A stretch of 64,000 nucleotides of DNA from Bacillota bacterium (GCA_023443515.1 JAEZUC010000058.1:27248-91247); one strand, 5' to 3'. Shown: positions 24,097-34,258, counted from the stretch's first letter. A program made the numbers and translations. Notes: generated by a model not told the origin, from the sequence alone.

Positions 24097-25620
24097 TTAA
24101 TTCTCCTTTTCAATACATGTAGTCAGGTTCGGCATTTCGCCCCAATAGTCTCTGGGTTTCCGCCCAACATAATATTTAAACTTGCGGTAAAAGTAATCTA
24201 TATTTTTATACCCTACCATTTGAGAAATTTCATATACCTTGTACTTGCCTTCTGCAAGCATTTCTTTTGCCTTTCGGATTCGGACATGGTCAAGATAGCA
24301 ATTAAAACTCTCTCCTGTTCCGCTTCTGAAAATTCTTCCAAGATAAGAACTGTTATAGCAAAAAATCTTAGCAAGGGATTCCAACTTCAAGTCTTTGGCA
24401 TAATTGGCTTCTATATACATACAAAGCCTTTTTACAATATTATCTCTGGAGTTATTTCCTATCTGTTTCATAAAGCACAAAAATTCACCCAATATATAAT
24501 CAGTAACCTCTTGAAGACTGTGCTTTATATATATGTCATGAATTATTCGTCCGTCATCGGGTATTATTAAATTATGATAGTTTTGAGACAGCATATCACG
24601 AACTCGAATAAAAATATTAGAAAGAACTCCTGCAAATCTGTCAGGATGCAAATTGAGTCTGCGGTATTCCGACTCAAAACTCCGCATTTTCTTTTGCAGT
24701 AATTCCTCCTGTCCTATTTCAATATAATCGTAAAAAGCCTCAATAAATCCCCTTATGTCAATAGAATCAAGGTTAACTCCATCTGAGAAATCCCCCTCTA
24801 CTTCCTCCCACGAAACGATGTTTCCCGACTGTTGATAGTAAAAGCTGTGTTGTTGGATATTCTTTGCATCTGTATATGAAAGATGGAGTTCATCAACTGT
24901 GCTACATAGCCGTCCCATAGAAACAAACAAATCAGGAACTTTGCGTAAAATATCCCTCATAACCACGGAGAATCTTGTAATACCTCCCCCCTGCAGCAAT
25001 ACAATCCATAAATCATCGATACAGATACAACGCATTTCCTTTTCATTAATAAAAAGAGCCGGGATTTCAAAATCAGAAAGTACTGATTTTATGACAGCAA
25101 CACGGTAAACGCTGTCACACAGTTTCAGCTCATCAAGGTTTACCAACTCTGAAGTGAGCTTACCGCAAATAAGGTCTGTCAGCTGTTTCTCATATATAAG
25201 ATTCATACTGGATTTAATACTTTCAAGCTTTTCCTTTTCAGCTACAATAGTCTTACGTACCTTAACAATGGCTTCCTGCAGTTCGTCTTCTTCTATAGGC
25301 TTTAGCAAAAAGGAGGAAACACCTGATTTAATAGCGCTGCGGGCATATTCAAAATCGGAATAACCCGTCAGAATAATAACCTTTCCCCCAAAGCCTCCCT
25401 CCCTTGCTTTTTCAAGCATTTCTGTTCCATACAGCCCCGGCATCTTGATATCTGTAATACATAGATCCGGGGTAAGCTCCAGTAGCATACGAAGGCCCTC
25501 ATGCCCGTCTGCTGCTTCGCCCATTATCTCATAACCAAGACTATCCCAATCAATGATAGCCTTTAGTCCAGCCCTTACTCCCGGCTCATCGTCAATGATT
25601 AAAACCTTGAGCATCCTCAT
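24097..25620 (-). CDS. YesN-type response regulator (REC + AraC HTH)
   Basis: 507 residues. An N-terminal receiver has acidic residues 'DDE' at 10-12 and phospho-acceptor Asp57 in 'CITDIKMPG', with Lys in 'LLKPIEEDE'. A long middle region is followed by a C-terminal pair of AraC-type helix-turn-helices ('LESLAKIFCYNSSYLGRIF', 'VYEISQMVGYKNIDYFYRKF'). It overlaps the sensor kinase gene by 29 bases. GGGAGG serves either the ATG at 25620 or that at 25614. Such regulators respond to extracellular sugars via YesM kinases and activate adjacent ABC-importer and glycosidase genes, which fits this locus exactly. Confidence 0.93.
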   Translation of the reverse strand: MRMLKVLIIDDEPGVRAGLKAIIDWDSLGYEIMGEAADGHEGLRMLLELTPDLCITDIKMPGLYGTEMLEKAREGGFGGKVIILTGYSDFEYARSAIKSGVSSFLLKPIEEDELQEAIVKVRKTIVAEKEKLESIKSSMNLIYEKQLTDLICGKLTSELVNLDELKLCDSVYRVAVIKSVLSDFEIPALFINEKEMRCICIDDLWIVLLQGGGITRFSVVMRDILRKVPDLFVSMGRLCSTVDELHLSYTDAKNIQQHSFYYQQSGNIVSWEEVEGDFSDGVNLDSIDIRGFIEAFYDYIEIGQEELLQKKMRSFESEYRRLNLHPDRFAGVLSNIFIRVRDMLSQNYHNLIIPDDGRIIHDIYIKHSLQEVTDYILGEFLCFMKQIGNNSRDNIVKRLCMYIEANYAKDLKLESLAKIFCYNSSYLGRIFRSGTGESFNCYLDHVRIRKAKEMLAEGKYKVYEISQMVGYKNIDYFYRKFKYYVGRKPRDYWGEMPNLTTCIEKEN

Positions 25621-27436
25621 AGTCCTCCCTTTCCTTACATAGTTTTTTAGCAGGTTGTTCAGGAAATAAAATCCAGACAGTTGTTCCTCTTCCGGGACTG
25701 CTGTCTACCCTGATGCCATAGGCTTCACCGTAGTACAGCTTTATACGCTGATTTACATTTGAAAGTCCGATGCTTTTGCCTGTCTTGCCGCCTGTTTCCG
25801 TAATCTTTAGGTGAAGCTCCTCCAGCTTTTTAGCCTCCATTCCAAGACCATTATCCCTTACAGTCACCAGAATATTTTCATGCTGCCTGTTTACGATAAT
25901 GTCAATATTTCCGCTCCCCTCCTTTTGCTCAAGTCCGTGAACGAAAGCATTCTCAACAATTGGCTGTATCAATAGGGGGAGTACCTTGAGAATTTTTTCA
26001 TCAATACCGTCCTGAACATCAATAGTATAATCCACTCGGTCGCCAAAACGGAACTTCTGAATTTCCAGATAATTACGAACAAAATCCAACTCACTTTTCA
26101 GCTGTTGAGGATTGTCATCCTGTTCCAGAAGATTCCGCATTGATTTCCCCAAAAGCTTTATTACTGTTGCAATTTCACGCTGCCCGCAGACAAAGGCCTT
26201 CATCCGTATACTCTCAAGAGTATTAAACAAAAAATGCGGATTAATCTGGCTTGCCAGCATTTTAAACTGTGCCTCGTTCTGTTTTGTCAGAAGTTTTTGC
26301 TGTTGAAGCTTGTGTTCATAGTTTTCCTGCAATAGCTTTTTCATATCACCTATCATCTTAATAAGGTCGGTATACAGCTCGGCAATTTCATCGCTACCGC
26401 TGATACCGGGGGCAATATCCAGATCCCCGGAGGCCGCCCTGTGAATCTGAGTCCTTATAAATAAAATCCTCTCTGAAAAGCTACCGGTAAATAAGACCAT
26501 GAGCAGTACAGGTACTACAAGACTGATGAGTGCGATTGCAATTCCTGTTATATATGTAGAAAAGACCTGACTTGTGATATCACTGGTAGGTGTAATGTTG
26601 ATAATTTGTATGGTACTACGGGTTTTTTGAGGAAGAAATGAATCACATACAATAAATACTTTTCGGCTTTCATAGGTTACATCCTTAAAAATTTGCTCTT
26701 TGTCGCCCGAAACGGCAGTAAACCCCTTTATATCAACTGTTGTACCCAGCTTTTTACGGTCATCTGCCAGAACAATGCGACCATTATCCACAGTCATAAG
26801 CATAGTTGTTCTTTCATTCTGAATAAGGGAGGTCAGGTAACTGTAGCTGACCCGCATTACCATAACAGCATAATTCCCGTTGTTATCAATGCGAATACGA
26901 CGTACCAAGGCAAGATAATAGGAATTATTATCACTGTTATAAAAGCACTTCCATATCATGTTGCCACCGCTCCTGACTGCAGCCTTGTACCAGTCCTCTT
27001 TTCTTATGGCATCTGTAGTTTTTACAATAAAACCATTCTCACAGATGGTGCTATTATCTACATACAGAGTAATAGCCTCTATTTGGCTGTAGTACTGTGT
27101 ATACTCTGTCAGAGCGGGGTAATTTTTCCAGGCATCTATAGACTCTAGAAAACTGCTGTATTTAGTTGAAATAAAGACTTTAAGCTGTTTATCAAAATAG
27201 ATTTTGTCGGATACATTGGTCATAAGATATAAAAGCTCATTGACCCGGTCCCGCACTCGAAGGGTATCTGTTTTGGCCTCGTTAACCATACGTGAGTAAA
27301 CAAGATTAGACATGCTGTAGGTCATATATAGGCTCACGAAAAATACCGGCAGCAGCACGGAGATTATGTATATACCGATCATTTTCTTGCGTATCCGAAT
27401 ATTGTTCCAACCTTCTTTCAAACGCTTGATGAACAC
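25592..27436 (-). CDS. YesM-type sensor histidine kinase
   Basis: 614 residues. TM1 (about 20-40) and TM2 (about 295-320) flank an extracytoplasmic Cache-like sensor domain. A HAMP domain follows, then the His_kinase PF06580 motif 'INPHFLFNTLESI' (His ~400) and an HATPase with 'VRDNGLGM' and 'GIGLSNV'-like 'SIGLSNVNQRI'. The start is GTG at 27436. It partners with the response regulator immediately downstream and probably senses a sugar or binding-protein complex outside the cell. It is placed between the GH3 and GH42 genes on the minus strand. ATTACAGTG occurs ~25 bases upstream of its start, as it does in the GH31/ABC intergenic region. Confidence 0.93.
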   Translation of the reverse strand: MFIKRLKEGWNNIRIRKKMIGIYIISVLLPVFFVSLYMTYSMSNLVYSRMVNEAKTDTLRVRDRVNELLYLMTNVSDKIYFDKQLKVFISTKYSSFLESIDAWKNYPALTEYTQYYSQIEAITLYVDNSTICENGFIVKTTDAIRKEDWYKAAVRSGGNMIWKCFYNSDNNSYYLALVRRIRIDNNGNYAVMVMRVSYSYLTSLIQNERTTMLMTVDNGRIVLADDRKKLGTTVDIKGFTAVSGDKEQIFKDVTYESRKVFIVCDSFLPQKTRSTIQIINITPTSDITSQVFSTYITGIAIALISLVVPVLLMVLFTGSFSERILFIRTQIHRAASGDLDIAPGISGSDEIAELYTDLIKMIGDMKKLLQENYEHKLQQQKLLTKQNEAQFKMLASQINPHFLFNTLESIRMKAFVCGQREIATVIKLLGKSMRNLLEQDDNPQQLKSELDFVRNYLEIQKFRFGDRVDYTIDVQDGIDEKILKVLPLLIQPIVENAFVHGLEQKEGSGNIDIIVNRQHENILVTVRDNGLGMEAKKLEELHLKITETGGKTGKSIGLSNVNQRIKLYYGEAYGIRVDSSPGRGTTVWILFPEQPAKKLCKEREDYEDAQGFNH

Positions 27437-27529
27437 GATATTTATTCCACCCTTGCTGGCACTGTAATATATATTATTAGGTTTATTATAGCAATATAGT
27501 AAATTACATACAAACCCATTTTTAATATA

Positions 27530-29665
27530 TTATACTGTAGCTGTCATAGCTATTGGAAGGTCACGGGAGGAAGTACCGATGAATATGGTATAGTTACCCG
27601 GTACAAAAACCCATCCTTTATTATGGAGGAATTCTGAAAATGTACGTTCATCAAGTTTAAATGTAATAGATTTTGTTTCACCCGGATTCAGATATACCTT
27701 TTCAAAGCCTTGCAATGTGCGCATGGGAGTACCATCTCTTTTTTCCGGTTCCACGTATAACTGAACTGACTGTGCACCTGACCTGTCTCCGGTATTGGTT
27801 ATATCGACGCTGATTTCATAATCCTTGCAGGAGCCAGAACCCATGTTAAAAATTTCATTCGACAATGAAAAAGTAGTATAGGATAATCCGTGTCCAAAGG
27901 GAAAAAGTGGCGGTACATTGTATGCATCGTGGTAACGATATCCCACAAACAAGCCCTCGCTGTAACAAACTGTTTCGTTACCGGGATACTCGCCCAATAC
28001 GTTTACTCCTGTTTCCTCCTGTTTTACGGGGATTGTGAAAGGAAGATGTCCACTGGGGTTCTCGTCCCCGAATAAAACTTCCGCCAGTGCAGTACCGCTG
28101 TGCATTCCTGAAAAAAATCCCTGCATCACGGTAGGTGCATTGTTTATCCATGGGCTCATATCAACCGGGGAACCGCTTATGATGACTACTACTGTATTTG
28201 GGTTTGCTTCGAGAACTCTTTCCAAAAGTTTATCCTGTTCATAGGGCAAAGTCATATCTGTCCTGTCAAGGCCTTCCGATTCCTGCTCATGGCCTGTACC
28301 CCCAATGAAAATAACCGCATCGGCTGTCTTAGCAGCCTGAATTGCCTCATTCTCAAGGCGTATGCTGACATTTCTATATTCCTCATGTGCTGCCCGGTCC
28401 TTTTTCTCTATCTCACAACGGGTCTTTTCATCAGCATTAGAAGGTATGTGAAATTCATGCTTAGTATATGTCTCATCCGGGTAACCCTGATAATATGAAA
28501 CCTTTGCTCCCCCAGCCAATCTCATAACTATGCCCGACAGTGGTGTAACCTCAAATAGAGCCTTGACTGCCGCGCTATCTCCTCCGGTGGAATGTTTTTT
28601 GTCCGCATTATTGCCAATGACTGCAACCGTTTTGATATTGTGTGGATTAAGAGGTAGCACTCTCCTGTCGTTTTTTAAAAGAACAAAACTCTCCTTTGCC
28701 ACCTCAAGAACTGTCTGTTGGTGCTGAGGCAGATTGTAGCCACCACGTTTTCGGTCTTGGGAGAACATTTTCAGCCTGAACATTAATTTCAGAATGCGTC
28801 GTATCTTTTCATCAAGAATACTTTCAGGTATTTTACCATTTTGTATGGCATTTATAAGAGGTTTTGCAAAGAAATAATCATCAAAATCTGTGGTTACATT
28901 CATTTCAATATCAAGTCCGGCAATTGCCGGAGACTCTGTATCATGTACTGCACCCCAATCCGAAATCACAACACCGTCAAATCCCCACTCCTTACGAAGG
29001 ATTTCCGTAATCAACTCACTGCTGTGGCTGCAAAAAGTACCGTTGAGCCTGTTATAGGCAGTCATAACTGTAAGAACTCCAGCCCTTACTGTTGCTTCAA
29101 ATGCAGGAAAGTACAGCTCCCTGAGTGTACGTTCATCCACCTCTGCACTTACGGTAAGACGTTCTGTCTCCTGATTATTTGCTGCAAAGTGCTTGACACA
29201 GGCTGCTATGTCAAAACTCTGCACCCCTTTTATAAAGGCTGATGCAAGTTCTGCCGTCAGCACCGGGTCTTCGCTGAAGTATTCATAATTTCTACCGCAT
29301 AAAGGTGTACGGATAATATTAACCCCCGGTGCGAGAATAACATCCTTACCACGGCCTCGTGCTTCGCATCCCAGTACTTCCCCTACCCTCTCGGCAAATG
29401 TTCTGTTAAAGGTGGCTGCAAGCGCCGTACAGGCGGGCAGGTATGTAACAAAATCCCAATTACCCCCTACCGTTTCCCACTGATTATCAGCAAACTCATT
29501 GCGTACACCCATAGGCCCGTCGGAAAACACAAGGGGAGGAATTCCAAGCCTGGGTATCCCGCCTGTGCGGAATAATCCGTTTCCATGACACATGCCGGTC
29601 TTTTCCTCCAAAGTCATCATGGACAGCAACTCTTCTATTTTTTCTTCTACACGATTTAATTGCAT
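27530..29665 (-). CDS. GH3 beta-glucosidase
   Basis: About 711 residues. The N-terminal (beta/alpha)8 domain has nucleophile Asp (~233) in 'VVISDWGAVHD', 'FSDGPMGVR' at the -1 subsite and 'KHFAANNQE'. A second alpha/beta domain follows ('GGTGHEQESEGLDR'), then a C-terminal fibronectin-III-like domain. No signal peptide, so cytoplasmic. The ATG at 29665 has GGAG 8 bases upstream, better than the GTG at 29674. It lies 28 bases after the GH31 gene in the same operon; the likely job is to hydrolyse glucose from de-xylosylated glucan chains. A beta-xylosidase specificity is the alternative in this family. Confidence 0.93.
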   Translation of the reverse strand: MQLNRVEEKIEELLSMMTLEEKTGMCHGNGLFRTGGIPRLGIPPLVFSDGPMGVRNEFADNQWETVGGNWDFVTYLPACTALAATFNRTFAERVGEVLGCEARGRGKDVILAPGVNIIRTPLCGRNYEYFSEDPVLTAELASAFIKGVQSFDIAACVKHFAANNQETERLTVSAEVDERTLRELYFPAFEATVRAGVLTVMTAYNRLNGTFCSHSSELITEILRKEWGFDGVVISDWGAVHDTESPAIAGLDIEMNVTTDFDDYFFAKPLINAIQNGKIPESILDEKIRRILKLMFRLKMFSQDRKRGGYNLPQHQQTVLEVAKESFVLLKNDRRVLPLNPHNIKTVAVIGNNADKKHSTGGDSAAVKALFEVTPLSGIVMRLAGGAKVSYYQGYPDETYTKHEFHIPSNADEKTRCEIEKKDRAAHEEYRNVSIRLENEAIQAAKTADAVIFIGGTGHEQESEGLDRTDMTLPYEQDKLLERVLEANPNTVVVIISGSPVDMSPWINNAPTVMQGFFSGMHSGTALAEVLFGDENPSGHLPFTIPVKQEETGVNVLGEYPGNETVCYSEGLFVGYRYHDAYNVPPLFPFGHGLSYTTFSLSNEIFNMGSGSCKDYEISVDITNTGDRSGAQSVQLYVEPEKRDGTPMRTLQGFEKVYLNPGETKSITFKLDERTFSEFLHNKGWVFVPGNYTIFIGTSSRDLPIAMTATV

Positions 29666-29693
29666 TATATTCACTCCAAAATCCCAGTATTGT

Positions 29694-32006
29694 CTATATA
29701 ATACTTATAGTATAACCGCCACTAAAAATCCCCGGCATAAATACAGTACCATCCTGTTTCTTCTCAATAGTTCCGCCAATACATCCGTCTGCTGAAAGGC
29801 CACACAGTTTCAAACTCCACGGCTTCCCGTCTCCCTTGGCATCCACAATAAGCTCACTGCCAATACGCTCTACCGAAAGAGTAAGTGCTTCTTTTCCGTC
29901 CTTGTCGTATACGGAAGTATTGGCACAAGCACCGTCGCAAAGGGGCGTCAACAGCAAGCTGACATCCTGTGCATAATCATATACCGTTTCTTCTTCGCTG
30001 TAGCCCATAGCCAGAAGGCTTTCAGGGCGAACATATAGCGGCAGGCTCATGTAATTGTGCTTTTCCCTGCGGTAACTGCCTCCTGTAACAATTTCACCTG
30101 TCACAAGGTTATACCACTGACCCTTGGGCAGATAATAATCCACTATTCCAGAAGCCGTAAATACCGGTGCCACCAGCAGTGAGTCACCCAGCATATATTG
30201 GCGGTCAAGGGTTGTACAAACAGGGTCATCAGGGAACTCAATAAACATTGCACGAGCTGAGGGCAGCCCCTGCTGCGTAGCCTGAACCGCAGTTTTGTAT
30301 ATATATGGCATAAGGCGACATTTCAGATTTGCAAAGAAACGCAGTACATCCACTGCCTCTTCGTCATACAGCCATGGTACACGGTAGCCGGTACTGCCAT
30401 GAAGCCGTGAATGAGATGACAGCATACCAAAGGCCAGCCACCGTTTGTAAACATCAGCTGTGGCAGTTTGCTCAAAACCGCCGATATCGTGACTCCAGAA
30501 ACCAAAGCCACACAACCCTAGTGACAGTCCCCCTCGTAAACTTTCTGCCATGGAAGAAAAGTCAGCTGTACAATCTCCGCCCCAGTGAACAGGGAACTTC
30601 TGACTGCCTACCGTAGCTGATCTTGCAAATACTATCGCCTCCTTACCCGCCGATTTCAAAGTATCAAAGACTGTCCTGTTATAAAGATAAGTGTAGAAAT
30701 TATGCATCTTGACAGGGTCTGAACCATCGTAATAAACAACATCCTCTGTTGGAATACGTTCTCCGAAATCAGTTTTAAAACAATCAACACCCATATCCAC
30801 GAGGTTAAGCAGCTTTTCAGAAAACCAATTACATGCCTCGGGATTTGTAAAATCTACTATAGCCATACCCGGCTGCCACATATCCCACTGCCAGACACTG
30901 CCATCCTTTTTGTGTATGAAATAGCCTTTTTCCATTCCTTCCTCAAATAAAGCAGACTCCTGTGAGACATAGGAATTAATCCAGACACAAATATGCAGGC
31001 CCTTTTCTTTAAGATTTGACAGCATCTTTTTGGGGTCAGGAAAAACATCTTTGTCCCAAACAAAATCACACCAATTAAACTCTTTCATCCAGAAACAGTC
31101 AAAGTGGAATACGGATAGTGGAATACGACGCTGACTCATTCCATTAATAAAGCTTGTTACGGTTTCTTCATCATAATCAGTAGTAAAGGAAGTTGAAAGC
31201 CATAATCCGAAGGACCATGGAGGGGGCATGGCAGGTCGTCCCGTAAGAGCAGTATAGTTTGAAATCACTTGCTTACAGTCTGAACCTCCAATTATAAAAT
31301 AGTCAAGGGCTTCTCCCTCAACAGAAAACTGAGAACGTGACACTACCTCACTGCATATTTCAAAAGACACAAGACCGGGATCGTTGACAAAAACTCCATA
31401 CCCTCGGTTTGTTATATAAAAAGGTATATTTTTGTAGGACTGCTGTGTACAAGTACCTCCATCCTGATTCCAAATCTCAACCGCCTGACCGTTTTTGACA
31501 AAGGGTGTAAACCTCTCTCCCAAACCGTAAACACACTCTCCCACATCCAAATCAAGCTGTTCTCTCATATAGGTTTGACCGCTTTGGTGCTTTATGTATG
31601 CCAGGTGCCGAAAGCCGCTTCCGGTGAGACGTTCATTCCCTCGAAAATATTCTATACTATAGCTGTTTTTATCAATACGAGCTTTTAGTCCTCCGCTTTC
31701 AAACCACACTGCATCGTCATTTTCAACGATGGCAGGAGTAAATGCGGGTGCATTAAGTTCAAAATTAGGCCCGTTTTTTTTAACACCTTTATAGTGGTAT
31801 GCCCTTACGTGAATTATATCAGCAGCCGGGGAACTCAACTCAATAGTTAGTGCAGGGCCGCCTAAAGTATCTCCTCTGTGATTAATCGGGTTGCATGGTG
31901 CAAAAATACGTAGTCTGTCCCCGCAGTTCTCAATACGGTATGCCTTGGACGGGTAATACAGGGAATATCCTTCCTTGCTCATCCAATATCCATTAAGAAA
32001 TTTCAT
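29694..32006 (-). CDS. GH31 alpha-xylosidase (YicI-like)
   Basis: 770 residues. The nucleophile motif 'DCFKTDFGERIP' (Asp ~414) is the form seen in alpha-xylosidases such as YicI rather than in alpha-glucosidases, and the acid/base Asp is in 'WGGDCTADFSSM' (~478). 'GFGFWSHDIGGF' is a further family motif. No signal peptide. AGGAGG precedes the ATG. First gene of the minus-strand glycosidase set, it would release xylose from the non-reducing end of imported xyloglucan oligosaccharides so that GH3 can proceed. The 261-base gap upstream is shared with the divergent ABC operon. Confidence 0.93.
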   Translation of the reverse strand: MKFLNGYWMSKEGYSLYYPSKAYRIENCGDRLRIFAPCNPINHRGDTLGGPALTIELSSPAADIIHVRAYHYKGVKKNGPNFELNAPAFTPAIVENDDAVWFESGGLKARIDKNSYSIEYFRGNERLTGSGFRHLAYIKHQSGQTYMREQLDLDVGECVYGLGERFTPFVKNGQAVEIWNQDGGTCTQQSYKNIPFYITNRGYGVFVNDPGLVSFEICSEVVSRSQFSVEGEALDYFIIGGSDCKQVISNYTALTGRPAMPPPWSFGLWLSTSFTTDYDEETVTSFINGMSQRRIPLSVFHFDCFWMKEFNWCDFVWDKDVFPDPKKMLSNLKEKGLHICVWINSYVSQESALFEEGMEKGYFIHKKDGSVWQWDMWQPGMAIVDFTNPEACNWFSEKLLNLVDMGVDCFKTDFGERIPTEDVVYYDGSDPVKMHNFYTYLYNRTVFDTLKSAGKEAIVFARSATVGSQKFPVHWGGDCTADFSSMAESLRGGLSLGLCGFGFWSHDIGGFEQTATADVYKRWLAFGMLSSHSRLHGSTGYRVPWLYDEEAVDVLRFFANLKCRLMPYIYKTAVQATQQGLPSARAMFIEFPDDPVCTTLDRQYMLGDSLLVAPVFTASGIVDYYLPKGQWYNLVTGEIVTGGSYRREKHNYMSLPLYVRPESLLAMGYSEEETVYDYAQDVSLLLTPLCDGACANTSVYDKDGKEALTLSVERIGSELIVDAKGDGKPWSLKLCGLSADGCIGGTIEKKQDGTVFMPGIFSGGYTISII

Positions 32007-32105
32007 GGTATAAAGACCTCCTGGAATGTTTTCCGGCTATTTTATTTATCATTATTCTCAATTATACATATACATTTATATATTTAAAACGTAAAAAATC
32101 GCAGC

Positions 32106-32173
32106 AAAAACACTGTAATAATTATAGAACTTTATGTCAGCTTAAAGCCACCTATAAAAATTACAGTGTTTTT
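32106..32173. promoter_or_regulatory. long inverted repeat between divergent GH31 and ABC operons
   Basis: Perfect 13-bp arms AAAAACACTGTAA (32106-32118) and TTACAGTGTTTTT (32161-32173), extendable with one or two mismatches towards a ~25-base loop. It lies in the shared 5' region, where a terminator makes little sense, so it may be a regulator site or leader hairpin. The half-site ATTACAGTG also occurs upstream of the YesM gene (complement of 27460-27468), and a perfect palindrome TACACTGCAGTGTA lies before the binding-protein gene. Confidence 0.55.
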
Positions 32174-32190
32174 GACTATATTTTTAGGAT

Positions 32191-32204
32191 ATACAAATTT
32201 GTAT
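32191..32204. promoter_or_regulatory. 14-bp perfect palindrome upstream of the ABC operon
   Basis: ATACAAATTTGTAT is self-complementary and sits 64 bases before the first permease start, close to where the promoter should be. Candidate regulator site; being AT-rich it could be chance. Confidence 0.3.
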
Positions 32205-32267
32205 GGGCAAGATACAATATTTTTGTTAAATATTACTAAATCCATAAAATATTTGGAGGGAAACTAA

Positions 32268-33218
32268 ATGTCCAGTCCCACTAGCAACACTACGTACTTA
32301 AAAGTAAAAAAAAATAGGCATCGGGATAGGTTCAAATTGTTTTTTATGGCTTTGCCTTTTCTGATTCTTTGTTTTACATTCTCCTACTTGCCTTTATACG
32401 GATGGATTTACTCAATGTTTGATTATCGTCCGCCATTTAAACTCTATCAGTGTGATTTTGTAGGGCTTAAATGGATTACATCAATTGTTACAAATCCTGC
32501 TTATAGAAATGCAATCGGTGATGTTCTTCGCAATACTTTTGCCATCAGCGGGCTAAACCTGTTGACTTCCGTTCTGCCTCTTGCCTTTGCCGTTTTTCTA
32601 AATGAAGTCAGCCGAGGCTGGTTTAAAAGGTTAGTACAAGTCTTGACTACTCTGCCTAATTTTATCAGCTGGGTACTAGTTTACTCGGTTGCCTATGTGT
32701 TTTTTTCAACCGGTGACGGAGTAGTAAACAAGATTTTAATGAATATGCACATTATTTCTTCTCCGATAAACTTTCTTGCAAGTGATAACCATACATGGCT
32801 TTCAATGACTCTATGGAGTTTGTGGAAAACTCTTGGCTGGAGCGCCATTATGTACCTTGCCGCAATAGCAGGCATCGACCAGGAGCTTTATGAAGCAGCC
32901 AAGGTTGATGGAGCAGGACGCTTCCGTACGATGTGGAATATAACTGTGCCGTCGCTATTACCAACCTTCTTTGTTCTTCTGATGCTGTCTGTTGCAAATT
33001 TTCTGAACAACGGACTTGACCAGTATTACGTATTCCAGAATGCAATGAACAAAGCACACATTCAGGTTCTTGACCTTTATGTTTATAACATAGGTGTAGG
33101 CAGCATGAATTTCCCTCTTGCAACTGCCGTAAGTATGCTCAAGTCTATCGTAAGCATAGCACTGCTGTTTACGGTGAATGGTGTATCAAAACTTCTGCGT
33201 GGCGAAACTATTGTCTAA
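32268..33218 (+). CDS. ABC sugar transporter permease, LplB type (xyloglucan oligosaccharides)
   Basis: 316 residues, six membrane segments after a positively charged N-terminus. The EAA loop is 'LYEAAKVDGAGRFRTMWNITVPSLLPTF'. LplB-type permeases belong to carbohydrate CUT1 importers with large binding proteins and usually use a shared MsmX ATPase; no ATPase gene is present here. AATATTTGGAGGG is the ribosome site. First gene of the plus-strand operon, divergent from GH31. Oligosaccharide import is inferred from the surrounding glycosidases. Confidence 0.92.
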   Translation: MSSPTSNTTYLKVKKNRHRDRFKLFFMALPFLILCFTFSYLPLYGWIYSMFDYRPPFKLYQCDFVGLKWITSIVTNPAYRNAIGDVLRNTFAISGLNLLTSVLPLAFAVFLNEVSRGWFKRLVQVLTTLPNFISWVLVYSVAYVFFSTGDGVVNKILMNMHIISSPINFLASDNHTWLSMTLWSLWKTLGWSAIMYLAAIAGIDQELYEAAKVDGAGRFRTMWNITVPSLLPTFFVLLMLSVANFLNNGLDQYYVFQNAMNKAHIQVLDLYVYNIGVGSMNFPLATAVSMLKSIVSIALLFTVNGVSKLLRGETIV

Positions 33219-33243
33219 TAGGTTAAAAAGGAGGAAAATAAAC

Positions 33244-34167
33244 ATGTTACCCCTAATAAAAAAGAAACAACGTTACACTTTGGGAGATATTCTGTTTTAT
33301 ATAATTACATACACCATATTTGCGATTTTAACTATAGCTTGTATCTATCCTTTTTATTTTTTAATTATAAACACTCTTACATCAAATGAAATAAGCTCCA
33401 AAATGGCTGTTTTAGTACTGCCTAAGGAAATTCATTTTGACAACTATCTGAAAATTTTGAAGCTGAACGGGCTTACAGATGCTTTGTTTGTGTCAGTAGC
33501 ACGTACAATAATCGGTGCCTCCCTGACGGTTTTTGCCTCAGCCTTTTTAGGATACCTGTTCACCAAAAAAGAAATGTGGGGGCGCAAATTCTGGTACCGT
33601 TTTGTTATTGTTACAATGTACTTCAATGCAGGACTGATCCCATGGTTCATAACAATGCTGAATCTGGGACTTAGGAACAATTTCCTTGCATATATACTGC
33701 CTGCTATCGTAGCACCCTTTAATGTAATCCTTGTAAAAACGTATATAGAAAATACTCCTCAGGCCCTACAAGAAGCCGCTCAGATAGACGGCGCCGGATA
33801 TTTTACCATATTTATCAAAGTTGTCTGGCCCCTATGTGTTCCGATTCTTGCAACCGTTGCCATTTTTGCTGCAGTTGGTCAATGGAACTCTTTTACTGAC
33901 ACACTGTTGCTGATGACGGACAGTCATTTGTACACCTTGCAGTTTATTCTATACCGCTTTCTCAATCAGGCAAGCTCCCTTGCAAGCATAATGAGAAACA
34001 GCGGTGCGGGAATTGGTCAATCGGTATCAAACCTTGCAGGCTCGCAAACGGCACAATCAGTCAGGATGACTGTTTCGGTCGTTGTAATTCTTCCAATTTT
34101 GTTTGTATATCCCTTTTTTCAGCGGTACTTTGTCGGCGGAATAATCATAGGTGCCGTCAAAGGGTAG
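33244..34167 (+). CDS. ABC sugar transporter permease, YtcP type
   Basis: About 307 residues, six membrane segments, EAA loop 'LQEAAQIDGAGYFTIFIKVVWPLCVP'. The pairing LplB/YtcP is the standard CUT1 permease pair. The ATG at 33244 has AGGAGG 8 bases upstream, starting just after the first permease's stop; the upstream extension to 33178 would overlap it without a ribosome site. Forms the membrane channel with the preceding protein. Confidence 0.92.
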   Translation: MLPLIKKKQRYTLGDILFYIITYTIFAILTIACIYPFYFLIINTLTSNEISSKMAVLVLPKEIHFDNYLKILKLNGLTDALFVSVARTIIGASLTVFASAFLGYLFTKKEMWGRKFWYRFVIVTMYFNAGLIPWFITMLNLGLRNNFLAYILPAIVAPFNVILVKTYIENTPQALQEAAQIDGAGYFTIFIKVVWPLCVPILATVAIFAAVGQWNSFTDTLLLMTDSHLYTLQFILYRFLNQASSLASIMRNSGAGIGQSVSNLAGSQTAQSVRMTVSVVVILPILFVYPFFQRYFVGGIIIGAVKG

Positions 34168-34188
34168 TTATTTAGTTCAAAAGTACTA

Positions 34189-34202
34189 TACACTGCAGTG
34201 TA
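34189..34202. promoter_or_regulatory. 14-bp perfect palindrome before the binding-protein gene
   Basis: TACACTGCAGTGTA is self-complementary and lies 57 bases upstream of the ATG. Its ACACTG half-site recurs at 34217-34222 and in the long inverted repeat at 32106-32173. Possible regulator site or small hairpin controlling the binding-protein gene separately. Confidence 0.4.
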
Positions 34203-34258
34203 ATGACAAATATATAAACACTGCTCTACTAATACAATAATTTAATGGAGGTCTATGT

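Noticed and set aside
24097..24570. 201-residue plus-strand frame over the end of the response regulator and GH42 start
   Set aside because: Lies across two well-supported minus-strand genes and has no family resemblance.
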